From contig CBDCVQ010000011.1 of NCBI GenBank assembly GCA_965223165.1, positions 1-64,000 on the forward strand: a stretch of 64,000 nucleotides of DNA. Reading direction: 5' to 3'. Below the pieces are notes generated by a model that saw only the letters and a list, made by a program, of their open reading frames with translations, did no database searches and had not been told where the DNA came from. Of this stretch, positions 9,360 through 16,526 are shown in pieces. A program made the translations under genes and the position numbers. The stretch comes from JABDMH01 sp965223165 (lineage in GTDB: Bacteria; Bacteroidota; Bacteroidia; Chitinophagales; Saprospiraceae). The stretch's first letter is position 1, and each line of letters begins with the position of its first letter.

Positions 9360-9872
9360 ATGCTATCCAAGGCTATACAAGCTGCCCTAAACGAACAAGT
9401 GAAAATCGAAGCTCAATCTTCTCAGGTCTATCTCGCCATGGCGTCCTGGGCCGAGATTCAACCGGGCATCGACAACATCACCGCCTTTTTCTACCGGCAT
9501 AGTGATGAGGAGCGTATGCACATGTTAAAGCTGATCCACTTCATCAATGAGAGAGGTGGCTTTGCCGTGATTCCTGCGCTGGAACAACCGCAGCTGACCT
9601 TCCCCTCTATTACCCATGTGTTCAATGATCTGCTCAAGCATGAGATCATGGTATCGGAAAGCATCAACAAGCTGGTGGACATCGCCTTGGCGGAAAAGGA
9701 TTATGCCACGCACAACTTTCTGCAATGGTATGTGGCAGAACAAATCGAGGAAGAGGCCCTCGCCCGTACCCTCAATGACAAACTCACCATGATCGGAGAC
9801 GATCGGGGTGGTCTATATCTGTTTGACCGGGACATCCTCATGGTCAGCGTCCCTGGGGCCGGAGAAGAGTAG
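9360..9872 (+). CDS. ftnA: Non-heme ferritin
   Basis: This 170-residue ferritin stores iron as a 24-subunit cage and oxidises Fe2+ at a di-iron centre. Expected ligands are present: Glu 17 in VKIEAQSS, Glu 50 and His 54 in SDEERMHML, Glu 95 in LLKHEIMVSE, and Glu 127, Gln 128 and Glu 131 in VAEQIEEE. No heme-binding Met typical of bacterioferritin was seen in the expected spot. The start at 9360 gives the standard MLSKAIQAALNEQ N-terminus; the in-frame extension to 9258 is not ferritin-like. The gene stands alone and is convergent with the next pair. The last residues (DILMVSVPGAGEE) form a short tail beyond the fifth helix. Confidence 0.93.
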   Translation: MLSKAIQAALNEQVKIEAQSSQVYLAMASWAEIQPGIDNITAFFYRHSDEERMHMLKLIHFINERGGFAVIPALEQPQLTFPSITHVFNDLLKHEIMVSESINKLVDIALAEKDYATHNFLQWYVAEQIEEEALARTLNDKLTMIGDDRGGLYLFDRDILMVSVPGAGEE

Positions 9873-10053
9873 TCCCCCTGCTCGGCCGTGCGGTGCAAGA
9901 ACGGCGAAGAACCGGATCGGCCGCCCAGCTATCGCCGGGGCATAGCTCAGTGTACCTAGCGATTACCAATGTATCCCACCATCCGAGGAGTGGCGAAATA
10001 CTACCGGGGACGAAGATGTGCCTTTGGCAATGTCGCACTATTGCCGGCGAAAT

Positions 10054-10335
10054 CTAAACGCGGGATAGGAGTTTCAGCACGGTACCACCCCACTTTTCTA
10101 CGTTGCTGAATATGTTGTTGATCTTGTCATTTTGACTTTGTGCACCTTTGACGACCTCCATCAAATCCGTGAGGGATTGGACATCGGCCGGCGTGGGAAA
10201 CAATTGTTTCACCTCGTCTTGGCTCATGGTCGTGAGGGAGGAGATCTCCGATGCTAGCGACTGGTCTGTAGCCTGCACGGAGGAATCGATCAGGTTGGGT
10301 AGGTTATTCTTCAGATCACTCCAATCTATGGCCAT
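10054..10335 (-). CDS. Small hypothetical helical protein
   Basis: I do not recognise this 93-residue protein. It begins MAIDWSDLKNNLPNLI and is rich in Ser, Gln, Asn and Asp, with predicted helices and no signal peptide, membrane segment or cysteines. It lies 19 bases downstream of a larger helical lipoprotein on the same strand, so both should be cotranscribed. The two share a similar helical, Gln/Asp-rich composition and may act together. I chose the MAID start because the frame upstream of it overlaps the neighbouring gene and is rich in Arg in a shadow-like way. Confidence 0.55.
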   Translation of the reverse strand: MAIDWSDLKNNLPNLIDSSVQATDQSLASEISSLTTMSQDEVKQLFPTPADVQSLTDLMEVVKGAQSQNDKINNIFSNVEKWGGTVLKLLSRV

Positions 10336-10354
10336 AGTTACGTTTTTTGAGAAA

Positions 10355-11011
10355 TTATTTAATGGATGACAACACCCCATTGAGCGCCTCTTTCGCCTGA
10401 TTAAACGTGTTTTCTGCATCTTCCACTTTTTGGCCGATGGCGTCCACCTTCGACAGCGCCTGGTCCGTCTTATCAATCACACTATCGATCTTGTCTTGGG
10501 AGATACCGAGTGCACTAAGAAAATCCTGCCGATTGGCGGCTACGGTCTGGGCAGACTGCAAATAGCTGGTCAGCGTCAGGTTCATACTCTTGGCCAAATT
10601 GTAATCTGACTTGATCTGATTTTTGATCTCGGTTTGCAATTGATCCAGCGGATTGATTAACTCTAATCGTTTCTCGTTGATCGTCTTCTGCAGCTCTGGT
10701 CCCAACAGTAATATGAGGTTCAGTATGTCCACCTGTTCGCCGGTGCTTTTTGCCTTTTCCCAAGCGGCTTGGATCGCGGGCTGATTGAGAAAATTGGTGG
10801 CAAACTTGGGCAGCCAGATATTGGTCATGAATTGATCGACCTTTTCCTTCTTGTCTTCAAAGTAGGCATCGAGCAGGTTGAGATGAGCGGCCTCGATGCG
10901 GTCTATCTGCTGCCCCAATTGAAAAGATAGTTCAGGTACTTCCTTGGGGATCGTAGCGCAGGCGCCTAGCATGAAGAGGCCAAGCACGGCGATAAGGCAT
11001 TGGTTTTTCAT
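10355..11011 (-). CDS. Helical lipoprotein of unknown function
   Basis: This is a 218-residue lipoprotein. The signal peptide MKNQCLIAVLGLFMLGAC ends in a good lipobox (LGAC). The mature part is almost all helix, with heptad-like spacing in its last third (KIDSVIDKTDQALSKVDAIG), which may form a coiled coil on the membrane surface. No catalytic motif was seen. The start at Met 11011 is preferred over upstream Met codons because it begins the signal peptide. It is the first gene of a pair with a 93-residue protein and is divergent from a potassium channel gene, with 164 bases between the starts. Confidence 0.65.
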   Translation of the reverse strand: MKNQCLIAVLGLFMLGACATIPKEVPELSFQLGQQIDRIEAAHLNLLDAYFEDKKEKVDQFMTNIWLPKFATNFLNQPAIQAAWEKAKSTGEQVDILNLILLLGPELQKTINEKRLELINPLDQLQTEIKNQIKSDYNLAKSMNLTLTSYLQSAQTVAANRQDFLSALGISQDKIDSVIDKTDQALSKVDAIGQKVEDAENTFNQAKEALNGVLSSIK

Positions 11012-11175
11012 CCGTGTGGAGCTATTGGCAATAGCCATAAGATATGAAAGGGCTAGCTCAAACACAAATTTTACAACTCGGCCGCTACCTGGCTCTATAC
11101 CAGATACCGGAATCGTCTTGCGCGCATGCCCTAGGGGGCAAGCTCTCTCAAACTATTTCGCTAACTTTCTTGAAG

Positions 11176-12222
11176 ATGAAGTATTTCAGTTGGTACACCT
11201 ACCGGGGATCCTTCCTCAACCTTCGAACCAGCGTACTCATGATGGTATTGGGTGTCTTGACGGGCGTGATCGGTTTCATGCTCATCGAGGACTATGGCCT
11301 CGGCGATGCCATCTACATGACGATCATCACGATCTCGACCGTTGGCTACGAAGAGGTTAAACCTCTCAGCCCTGCGGGCCAGGCATTCACCGCCATACTG
11401 ATCGTACTCAACATTGGGATCTTCGCCTACGCCATCTCGGCCTTCACCAGCATGGTTGTCCAGGGAGAACTATTTAAGCGCATGCATCTGCGCGTGATAA
11501 ACAAAGGCATAAGAAGAATGAAAGATCACATTATCGTCTGCGGATATGGTCGATACGGACGTGAAATCGTCGACCACTTGTTGCAGCACAGCATCCCAAT
11601 GGTCGTCATTGAGCGCAGTCCCGCACGCGTGGCGGATATGCAGGCACGGGAGGGCGCCATATTTTATGTAGAAGGTGACGCCACGGAGGATGAAGTCCTC
11701 GAGAAAGCACAGATAGGCAAGGCCCGTGCCCTGATCACCACCTTGTCTGATGACACGGACAACCTGTTTACCGTACTATCGGCTCGCCAATTGAATCGGG
11801 CGATCCAGATCGTATCCTCCTCCAAATCGCCCCGTACGGAGGAGAAGTTGAAAATGGCCGGAGCTAATTATGTCATGATGCCTGACCGGCTGGGTGGATT
11901 TTATATGGCTACGCTTATATCCAAACCCAACACGGTCGAGTTCTTTTCTTTTATCAGCAACGAGTTTCAATCGGAAGTGGCCTTTGAAGAACTCTGTTAC
12001 GAAGAATTACCCGAACACCTCCGACATCGGACCATTCGCGAGTTGGCTGTACGGCAAGAGACCGGCACAAATATTATTGGATTTAAAAAACCCGATGGAA
12101 AATTTGTGATTAATCCTGCGCCGGATACTTCATTGGGTCCCGGATGTCGGTTCATCGCGATCGGAAGCCCTGCGCAACTGGAGCAATTAAGACAATACTT
12201 GGCGGTGGTTCCGGCACAGTAG
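11176..12222 (+). CDS. Two-helix potassium channel with RCK/TrkA domains
   Basis: This is a 348-residue inner-membrane ion channel subunit. Two transmembrane helices (about residues 17-36 and 69-93) flank a pore loop with filter TISTVGYEE, residues 52-60. The cytosolic part starts with an RCK/TrkA-N Rossmann fold (HIIVCGYGRYGREIV, from residue 118), with an acidic residue following in VIERSP. It ends in a TrkA-C domain (TIRELAVRQETGTNIIGFKK). Such channels are gated by ligands bound to the RCK ring. The filter has Glu where classical channels have Gly (TVGYG). I start it at 11176, because the 44 codons upstream lack membrane-protein character. The membrane gene that follows may be cotranscribed. 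Confidence 0.85.
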   Translation: MKYFSWYTYRGSFLNLRTSVLMMVLGVLTGVIGFMLIEDYGLGDAIYMTIITISTVGYEEVKPLSPAGQAFTAILIVLNIGIFAYAISAFTSMVVQGELFKRMHLRVINKGIRRMKDHIIVCGYGRYGREIVDHLLQHSIPMVVIERSPARVADMQAREGAIFYVEGDATEDEVLEKAQIGKARALITTLSDDTDNLFTVLSARQLNRAIQIVSSSKSPRTEEKLKMAGANYVMMPDRLGGFYMATLISKPNTVEFFSFISNEFQSEVAFEELCYEELPEHLRHRTIRELAVRQETGTNIIGFKKPDGKFVINPAPDTSLGPGCRFIAIGSPAQLEQLRQYLAVVPAQ

Positions 12223-12312
12223 TAAAATCGTCTTACCACCATTTCCGTGGGTGATGTAATATTCTTTGACTACCATCTATGGCGGAGAGATAGATGACAA
12301 AAAACCAATGTG

Positions 12313-13206
12313 ATGACTAGTATTTTCAACTTCGTCATTTCCATCTTATTTATCTTCACGGTGTTGAGTCTGCTCACTTCCTGGTTTATCGAGTTTTATG
12401 CCAGGCAAATAAATAAACGTGGAAGGTTTATGTGGAGCAAACTAAAAAGACTCATTCAGAAACTGGACACCAGGGACAGCCAGCAGGATCTGATCAACAA
12501 GGTGCTGGCCAATCCGATTGTCAAATCCCTCTCAAAAGATGACCGTCCTGAGTTTTTACCTCCCGAATTATTTGCCAAAGCGCTCGCCACCGAGGTAGTG
12601 GATGAAAAACACTATCAGAATTTGGATTATGAAGCCGTAAAAAAAGTCGCCGACCGCATGAATGTGACGGATGATTTTAAGGCGTTGTGGTCAGACATGA
12701 TCAGCGAGCTTGAGGTAGAAGGCGGCAAAACGATCAAGGCACTTGAAGCCAAAATCGTGCAGTGGTTTAGCTTCTACGAAGACCGCCTAAAAACCTGGTA
12801 CAAGGACCACATCCGACTGTATCTGATGGGCGCCGGTATTATCCTGGCCGGCGCAGCCAATATTGACTCCATCGCGATCACCAAGACCCTGTGGCTGGAC
12901 AAAAATCTCAGCGAAGTCGTGGCGCTGCAGGCGGAGGACTATTCGGACAACAGCATCGACACGCTGCAGCAGATCATTGATAAGCACACCCTGGCCTATC
13001 TCAAAAATCTCGGCATCCCCCTCGGATGGAAGAGTGCCGAGCTGAAGCAGGCTCCCTTCATGGCGTATGTCTGGAAGGTAGTGGGAATCATCTTGACCGG
13101 CTTTGCAATCAGTTTTGGAGCCCCGTTTTGGTTTGACCTTTTGAAAAATGTGGTGGGTTGGAAGAGACAGTTGGCGCCGCCGGCTACACAACCCAACGCA
13201 CCTTAG
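12313..13206 (+). CDS. Hypothetical membrane protein
   Basis: This protein of about 297 residues has one N-terminal membrane segment (FNFVISILFIFTVLSLLTSW). A charged helical middle part of 140 residues holds a SLSKDDRPEFLPPELFAKAL segment. A hydrophobic segment follows (YLMGAGIILAGAANIDSIAI), and a last one lies near the C-terminus (VVGIILTGFAISFGAPFWF). The GFAISFGAPFWFDLL ending is common in unknown bacterial membrane proteins. The start is the ATG at 12313, with a GTG directly before it. It follows the channel by 90 bases on the same strand, so a role linked to the channel is possible but not shown. Confidence 0.65.
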   Translation: MTSIFNFVISILFIFTVLSLLTSWFIEFYARQINKRGRFMWSKLKRLIQKLDTRDSQQDLINKVLANPIVKSLSKDDRPEFLPPELFAKALATEVVDEKHYQNLDYEAVKKVADRMNVTDDFKALWSDMISELEVEGGKTIKALEAKIVQWFSFYEDRLKTWYKDHIRLYLMGAGIILAGAANIDSIAITKTLWLDKNLSEVVALQAEDYSDNSIDTLQQIIDKHTLAYLKNLGIPLGWKSAELKQAPFMAYVWKVVGIILTGFAISFGAPFWFDLLKNVVGWKRQLAPPATQPNAP

Positions 13207-13245
13207 AAGACGGGCTGAAATCCTCAGATTTGCTGGCCATGGGGG

Positions 13246-14214
13246 TTACAAGGGCTCTAGCTGATATACGCCAATCTCTCTAAAATTGGGGGGATCGACA
13301 AAGGCAGCCAAGCCGCGAAACAATCGGACCAAAGGCATGCGCACATCGAGCCAATACACAAAAGTCTCGTTGATATAGACTTGATAAATGTCGCCGCGCT
13401 TGCGCACGGTGATGCGGTTGACCGCGTCGTCCAACAAGGCAAAATCGTGTCGCTGATAGATGATGCTTTGCTCGCCGATACCGGCATTGATGGTGAAAGT
13501 TTTGTCCACGGTATAATGCACGACGATCTCGTCCTGAATGTCCGCTCCGCCCCAAGCTAATCCCACCGCTGACTGGCTATTTTGGATGTCAATCAGCACT
13601 TCTATCTCAAAATCTCCGGTATCGGGCAATGGCATCCTGGGTGTGGAGGCACCCACATTCACCCGATGCAGCACCGTGTCACGTGCATCCACGGGAAGGT
13701 CATAGGCTTCCAATGCATGCGCCCAATCGGGTATGGCCGTCTGGGGGTCGAAGAGCTCATCCAAGTAGTACGCTCTCCGGACTCCACTATAGTTGATCGG
13801 TCCGGTATGACCCATGGGGATGGGATATCCCCGCATCATACTCTGCCACTCATCGTTGGGAAGCAGATCATTGTCGTGTGTCCGGCTCAGCACACAATGG
13901 CCCAGTTCATGAAAGATCAATTCTTCTCGCTTGGCATCGTTGCGCAGATCCCATGATTGTCGGCTGATAATCACTTCCTCTTCCTGGCACAGTCCGGCCG
14001 TCTCATCAACAATGTCGTCGACAAATCGGACCGTGAGACCCATCTGGGTGAGATCTATAGCCTGACCGCGCGCGGCGGCCGCGTCAAGAAAACGGTCCAC
14101 GTACGGCTGCACCTCGGTGGGCACTATTACCTCCCTGGAAGTGGGACCCACCTCCTTGGTACAGGACAAAGCCCAAAGTCCCAACAGCACCCCGTACAAT
14201 AGCATCCTTCTCAT
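13246..14214 (-). CDS. Putative zinc metalloprotease lipoprotein
   Basis: This is a 322-residue lipoprotein. Its signal MRRMLLYGVLLGLWALSC has the lipobox ALSC. Residues 40-130 look like a small metallopeptidase: LIFHELGHCVLSRTH gives an HExxH at His 102/Glu 103/His 106, with a further His at 113. This is preceded by RQSWDLRNDAKREEL, where the helix would start. The C-terminal half (about 185-322) is beta-rich with VGLAWGGADIQDEIVVHY and RHDFALLDDAVNRITVRKRGD, resembling a LamG/concanavalin-like jelly roll. It may cut peptides at the cell surface while binding a glycan. The frame stays open 294 bases upstream, but only the Met at 14214 gives a signal peptide. Substrate is unknown. Confidence 0.7.
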   Translation of the reverse strand: MRRMLLYGVLLGLWALSCTKEVGPTSREVIVPTEVQPYVDRFLDAAAARGQAIDLTQMGLTVRFVDDIVDETAGLCQEEEVIISRQSWDLRNDAKREELIFHELGHCVLSRTHDNDLLPNDEWQSMMRGYPIPMGHTGPINYSGVRRAYYLDELFDPQTAIPDWAHALEAYDLPVDARDTVLHRVNVGASTPRMPLPDTGDFEIEVLIDIQNSQSAVGLAWGGADIQDEIVVHYTVDKTFTINAGIGEQSIIYQRHDFALLDDAVNRITVRKRGDIYQVYINETFVYWLDVRMPLVRLFRGLAAFVDPPNFREIGVYQLEPL

Positions 14215-14632
14215 GGGATACAAAGATAGCTCACTCCCCTCATAGTTGTCCCCGAGGCTCCGCAGTATCAGACAACCTATCGCAGGCCTGCAAAGGCGAA
14301 ATCCACCGCTCCACCTCATCGCCTGCGCGCCATCTGCCAAAGGTTGGAGAGAAGCAGCGTCGCAAGCCATGCTGCAACAAATATTTTTCATCAGACGTAA
14401 TGATCCTGTCACCATGTTACTTATCTTATGGTCCATGATGCGAATCTGCGTGTGCGCGGAGTTTCGTGCACCTCGTAAGCACTCTTTCCCCCAAATCCAA
14501 GTGACCAACGAGCAACTGGATCTGGGAAAAGATTTCTACTTGTAAGTCTCCGAATCGAATCTGCTTTCTAAAAATGTTATAACTTATAGGGTATGGGCTC
14601 TACCTGATAAAGACCAAAAAATCCAAAAGACC
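14215..14632. promoter_or_regulatory. Divergent promoter region
   Basis: These 418 bases lie between the divergent metalloprotease and patatin genes, and I see no convincing gene. The 12-base word TAACTTATAGGG at 14580-14591 lies 41 bases before the patatin start. The same word recurs at 38809-38820 before another gene. Confidence 0.3.
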
Positions 14633-15877
14633 ATGAGAACGATCGCAGTAATCTCTCTTACGTGCTTGACCATCCTTTTTTATTGGACTTGTGAGACCGG
14701 CGAGCGGCCACTCACGCAGGCGGCATCTGGCAAGGTGCTGGTACTCGCCATCGACGGTGGTGGCATCAAGGGCATCATTCCTGCCTACGTCCTTACCCAG
14801 CTCGAAGCCGCCATGCAAGACAAAAAGAGTTACCAATTATTCGATGTGATCGGAGGTACATCTACGGGAGGAATCATTTCCATCGGTCTGACCACCCCTT
14901 TTACCTCCGACGGCAGCCCACGCACGGCAACGGACATCCTAAACTTTTACCTACAGGACTGCGACAGCATCTTTGTCAAGAATCACCAAACGTATTCGGT
15001 ATGGCCACACCCACCCTATGGTCCCGCCTACTATGCCGATTCCTCCGGACATGGCGTGGAGGCCTTCTTGCAGCAGAAATTGTCTGATACGATTACGCTG
15101 GCCCGTGCGCGACAGATGCTGCCGCAGCCCAGAGTACAGCAGGTATTTACCACCACCTATCTGGTCAACAGCAGCGGAGGCGTCATCAACGACCCCACCA
15201 TGGGCCAGGACTTCGGGCCTTATTTATTCAACTGGTACGACGCAAGTAGAGATGCCTCGCAAAACTATCTGCTATGGGAGGCGGCTCGCGCCACCAGCGC
15301 CGCCCCGACGTACTTTCCCGTGGCGCATGTGGGCGGGGGCCAAGACGGTCGATCCAGCGCGGATGAAAAATGGTCGGTAGATGGGGGCGTGATGTCCAAT
15401 GATCCGGCGGTCTGGGCTGTCGCAGAGGCTCTGCGTACCGGGATCGCCGCCGATCTCAACGACATAATTGTCCTTTCGCTGGGATGCGGCATTGACAAGG
15501 CTAGCGGGGGATTAGGTGTGACCAACGAGGAAGTCAATACCGGTATCGGACAGAAATATGGTTTTTGGGGCGATGCCACCTGGGTGACCCCATATGGCTT
15601 GGAAGATCTGAGTGGTGCGGCCATCACCTCGCCCGCGCTGATAGAAACGCTGCTGTACGCCAACCAATTTGTCCCGGCCGCCCAGTTGCAACTCCTGTCG
15701 CAGCATACCGGGCTCCAATACATCCGGGTACAAGTGGACCTGCCGGAAGATCTCACTCCCATGGACCAGTGCAGCAACATCGACAAGTTGCACACATTTA
15801 CCACCCATTATTTTAGCCAGGGGCAGGGGCAGGTACTGCTGGATTCGGTGATACAGATCATCCAGTCCCAGCCGTAG
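14633..15877 (+). CDS. Patatin-like phospholipase
   Basis: This is a 414-residue lipid acyl hydrolase with a Ser-Asp dyad. The oxyanion motif is DGGGIKG (residues 41-47), the nucleophile elbow is GGTSTGG (Ser 77), and the catalytic Asp is in VDGGVMSNDP (Asp 250). A hydrophobic N-terminus (MRTIAVISLTCLTILFYWTC) looks like a signal peptide with a poor lipobox ending in Cys 20. The enzyme is therefore probably exported, perhaps membrane-anchored. It should release fatty acids from phospholipids or other acyl esters. The gene stands alone. The last 60 residues include MDQCSNIDKLHTFTTHYFSQ, a typical family ending. Confidence 0.9.
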   Translation: MRTIAVISLTCLTILFYWTCETGERPLTQAASGKVLVLAIDGGGIKGIIPAYVLTQLEAAMQDKKSYQLFDVIGGTSTGGIISIGLTTPFTSDGSPRTATDILNFYLQDCDSIFVKNHQTYSVWPHPPYGPAYYADSSGHGVEAFLQQKLSDTITLARARQMLPQPRVQQVFTTTYLVNSSGGVINDPTMGQDFGPYLFNWYDASRDASQNYLLWEAARATSAAPTYFPVAHVGGGQDGRSSADEKWSVDGGVMSNDPAVWAVAEALRTGIAADLNDIIVLSLGCGIDKASGGLGVTNEEVNTGIGQKYGFWGDATWVTPYGLEDLSGAAITSPALIETLLYANQFVPAAQLQLLSQHTGLQYIRVQVDLPEDLTPMDQCSNIDKLHTFTTHYFSQGQGQVLLDSVIQIIQSQP

Positions 15878-15949
15878 ATCGCACGCTGACCCTTTGCCCT
15901 CGTATGTAAAGAAAGCCTAGTATTTTTGGCTTACCCAGTTTTTGCCGTC

Positions 15950-16291
15950 ATGGCCAAATACCGCGTATACGTCGTCGAGCTTTCCAAACGAGTCTTCTCC
16001 GAAAGCGCCAAGTTTCGCTCGGCCAATCCTCAATACAATGGGGTGTTGGAGTGTCTCTATGTCGGGATGACGAGCAAGACCCCGCAGCAGCGCTTCCAGG
16101 AACACCGAGAGGACGGCAAGAGCAAGAAGGGGGTCAATCTGTCTTCTAGTCTCGTGCGTAAATACGGGCTCTATCTCCGACCTAGTCTCTACGAGCACCT
16201 GCCCGCCATGACCAGAGCTGAGGCACTTCAAGTGGAGAAGCAACTGGCTTTGGAACTGATGAGAAAGCGATATGCGGTCTGGTTTAATTGA
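15950..16291 (+). CDS. GIY-YIG-like nuclease domain protein
   Basis: This is a small protein of 113 residues that fits a reduced GIY-YIG fold. The first strand is YRVYVVELS, the second is LYVGMTSKTPQQRFQEH with the family Arg, and later come SSLVRKYGL and a Glu-containing helix EALQVEKQLALELMRK. Single-domain GIY-YIG proteins of this sort occur in many bacteria without a known role; they resemble the nuclease core used in repair and homing endonucleases. I start it at the ATG at 15950. It is followed directly by a low-complexity repeat stretch that begins at its stop codon. Confidence 0.75.
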   Translation: MAKYRVYVVELSKRVFSESAKFRSANPQYNGVLECLYVGMTSKTPQQRFQEHREDGKSKKGVNLSSSLVRKYGLYLRPSLYEHLPAMTRAEALQVEKQLALELMRKRYAVWFN

Positions 16292-16526
16292 GTGCTGAGT
16301 TTCGAGTTCCGAGTTCAGAGTTAGCAGCTTCACCGCAAAGTCCGCAAAGTGGAGTCGCAAAGACCGCAGATAAAGAGGCAGATTTAAAATGGGTCAGGCC
16401 TTGGCGCTATGACATGCGGCTAGTTCACTCATGGAGAGGGAGCCCCAGACCACGATACCGTAAGACCAGAAAACCACAAAACCACAAAACCACAAAACCA
16501 GAACACCAACAAAACCACAAAACCAT
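16289..16526. repeat. Low-complexity intergenic repeats
   Basis: Between the GIY-YIG stop and the cyclase stop lies a stretch of three simple repeats. First there are 7-base GAGTTCC-like units in tandem around 16303-16325. Next there are repeated CGCAAAG words around 16334-16365. Then come AAAACCAC units from about 16465 to 16525. There is no gene here; it is a junction between two convergent genes and may form weak RNA structure. Confidence 0.8.

Noticed and set aside
14246..14545. Plus-strand reading frame between metalloprotease and patatin
   Set aside because: Composition is unlike the neighbours, with no motifs; it mirrors the open frame upstream of the metalloprotease.
16465..16525. 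Possible CRISPR array
   Set aside because: Units are 8-base simple repeats without spacers; no cas genes in the window.
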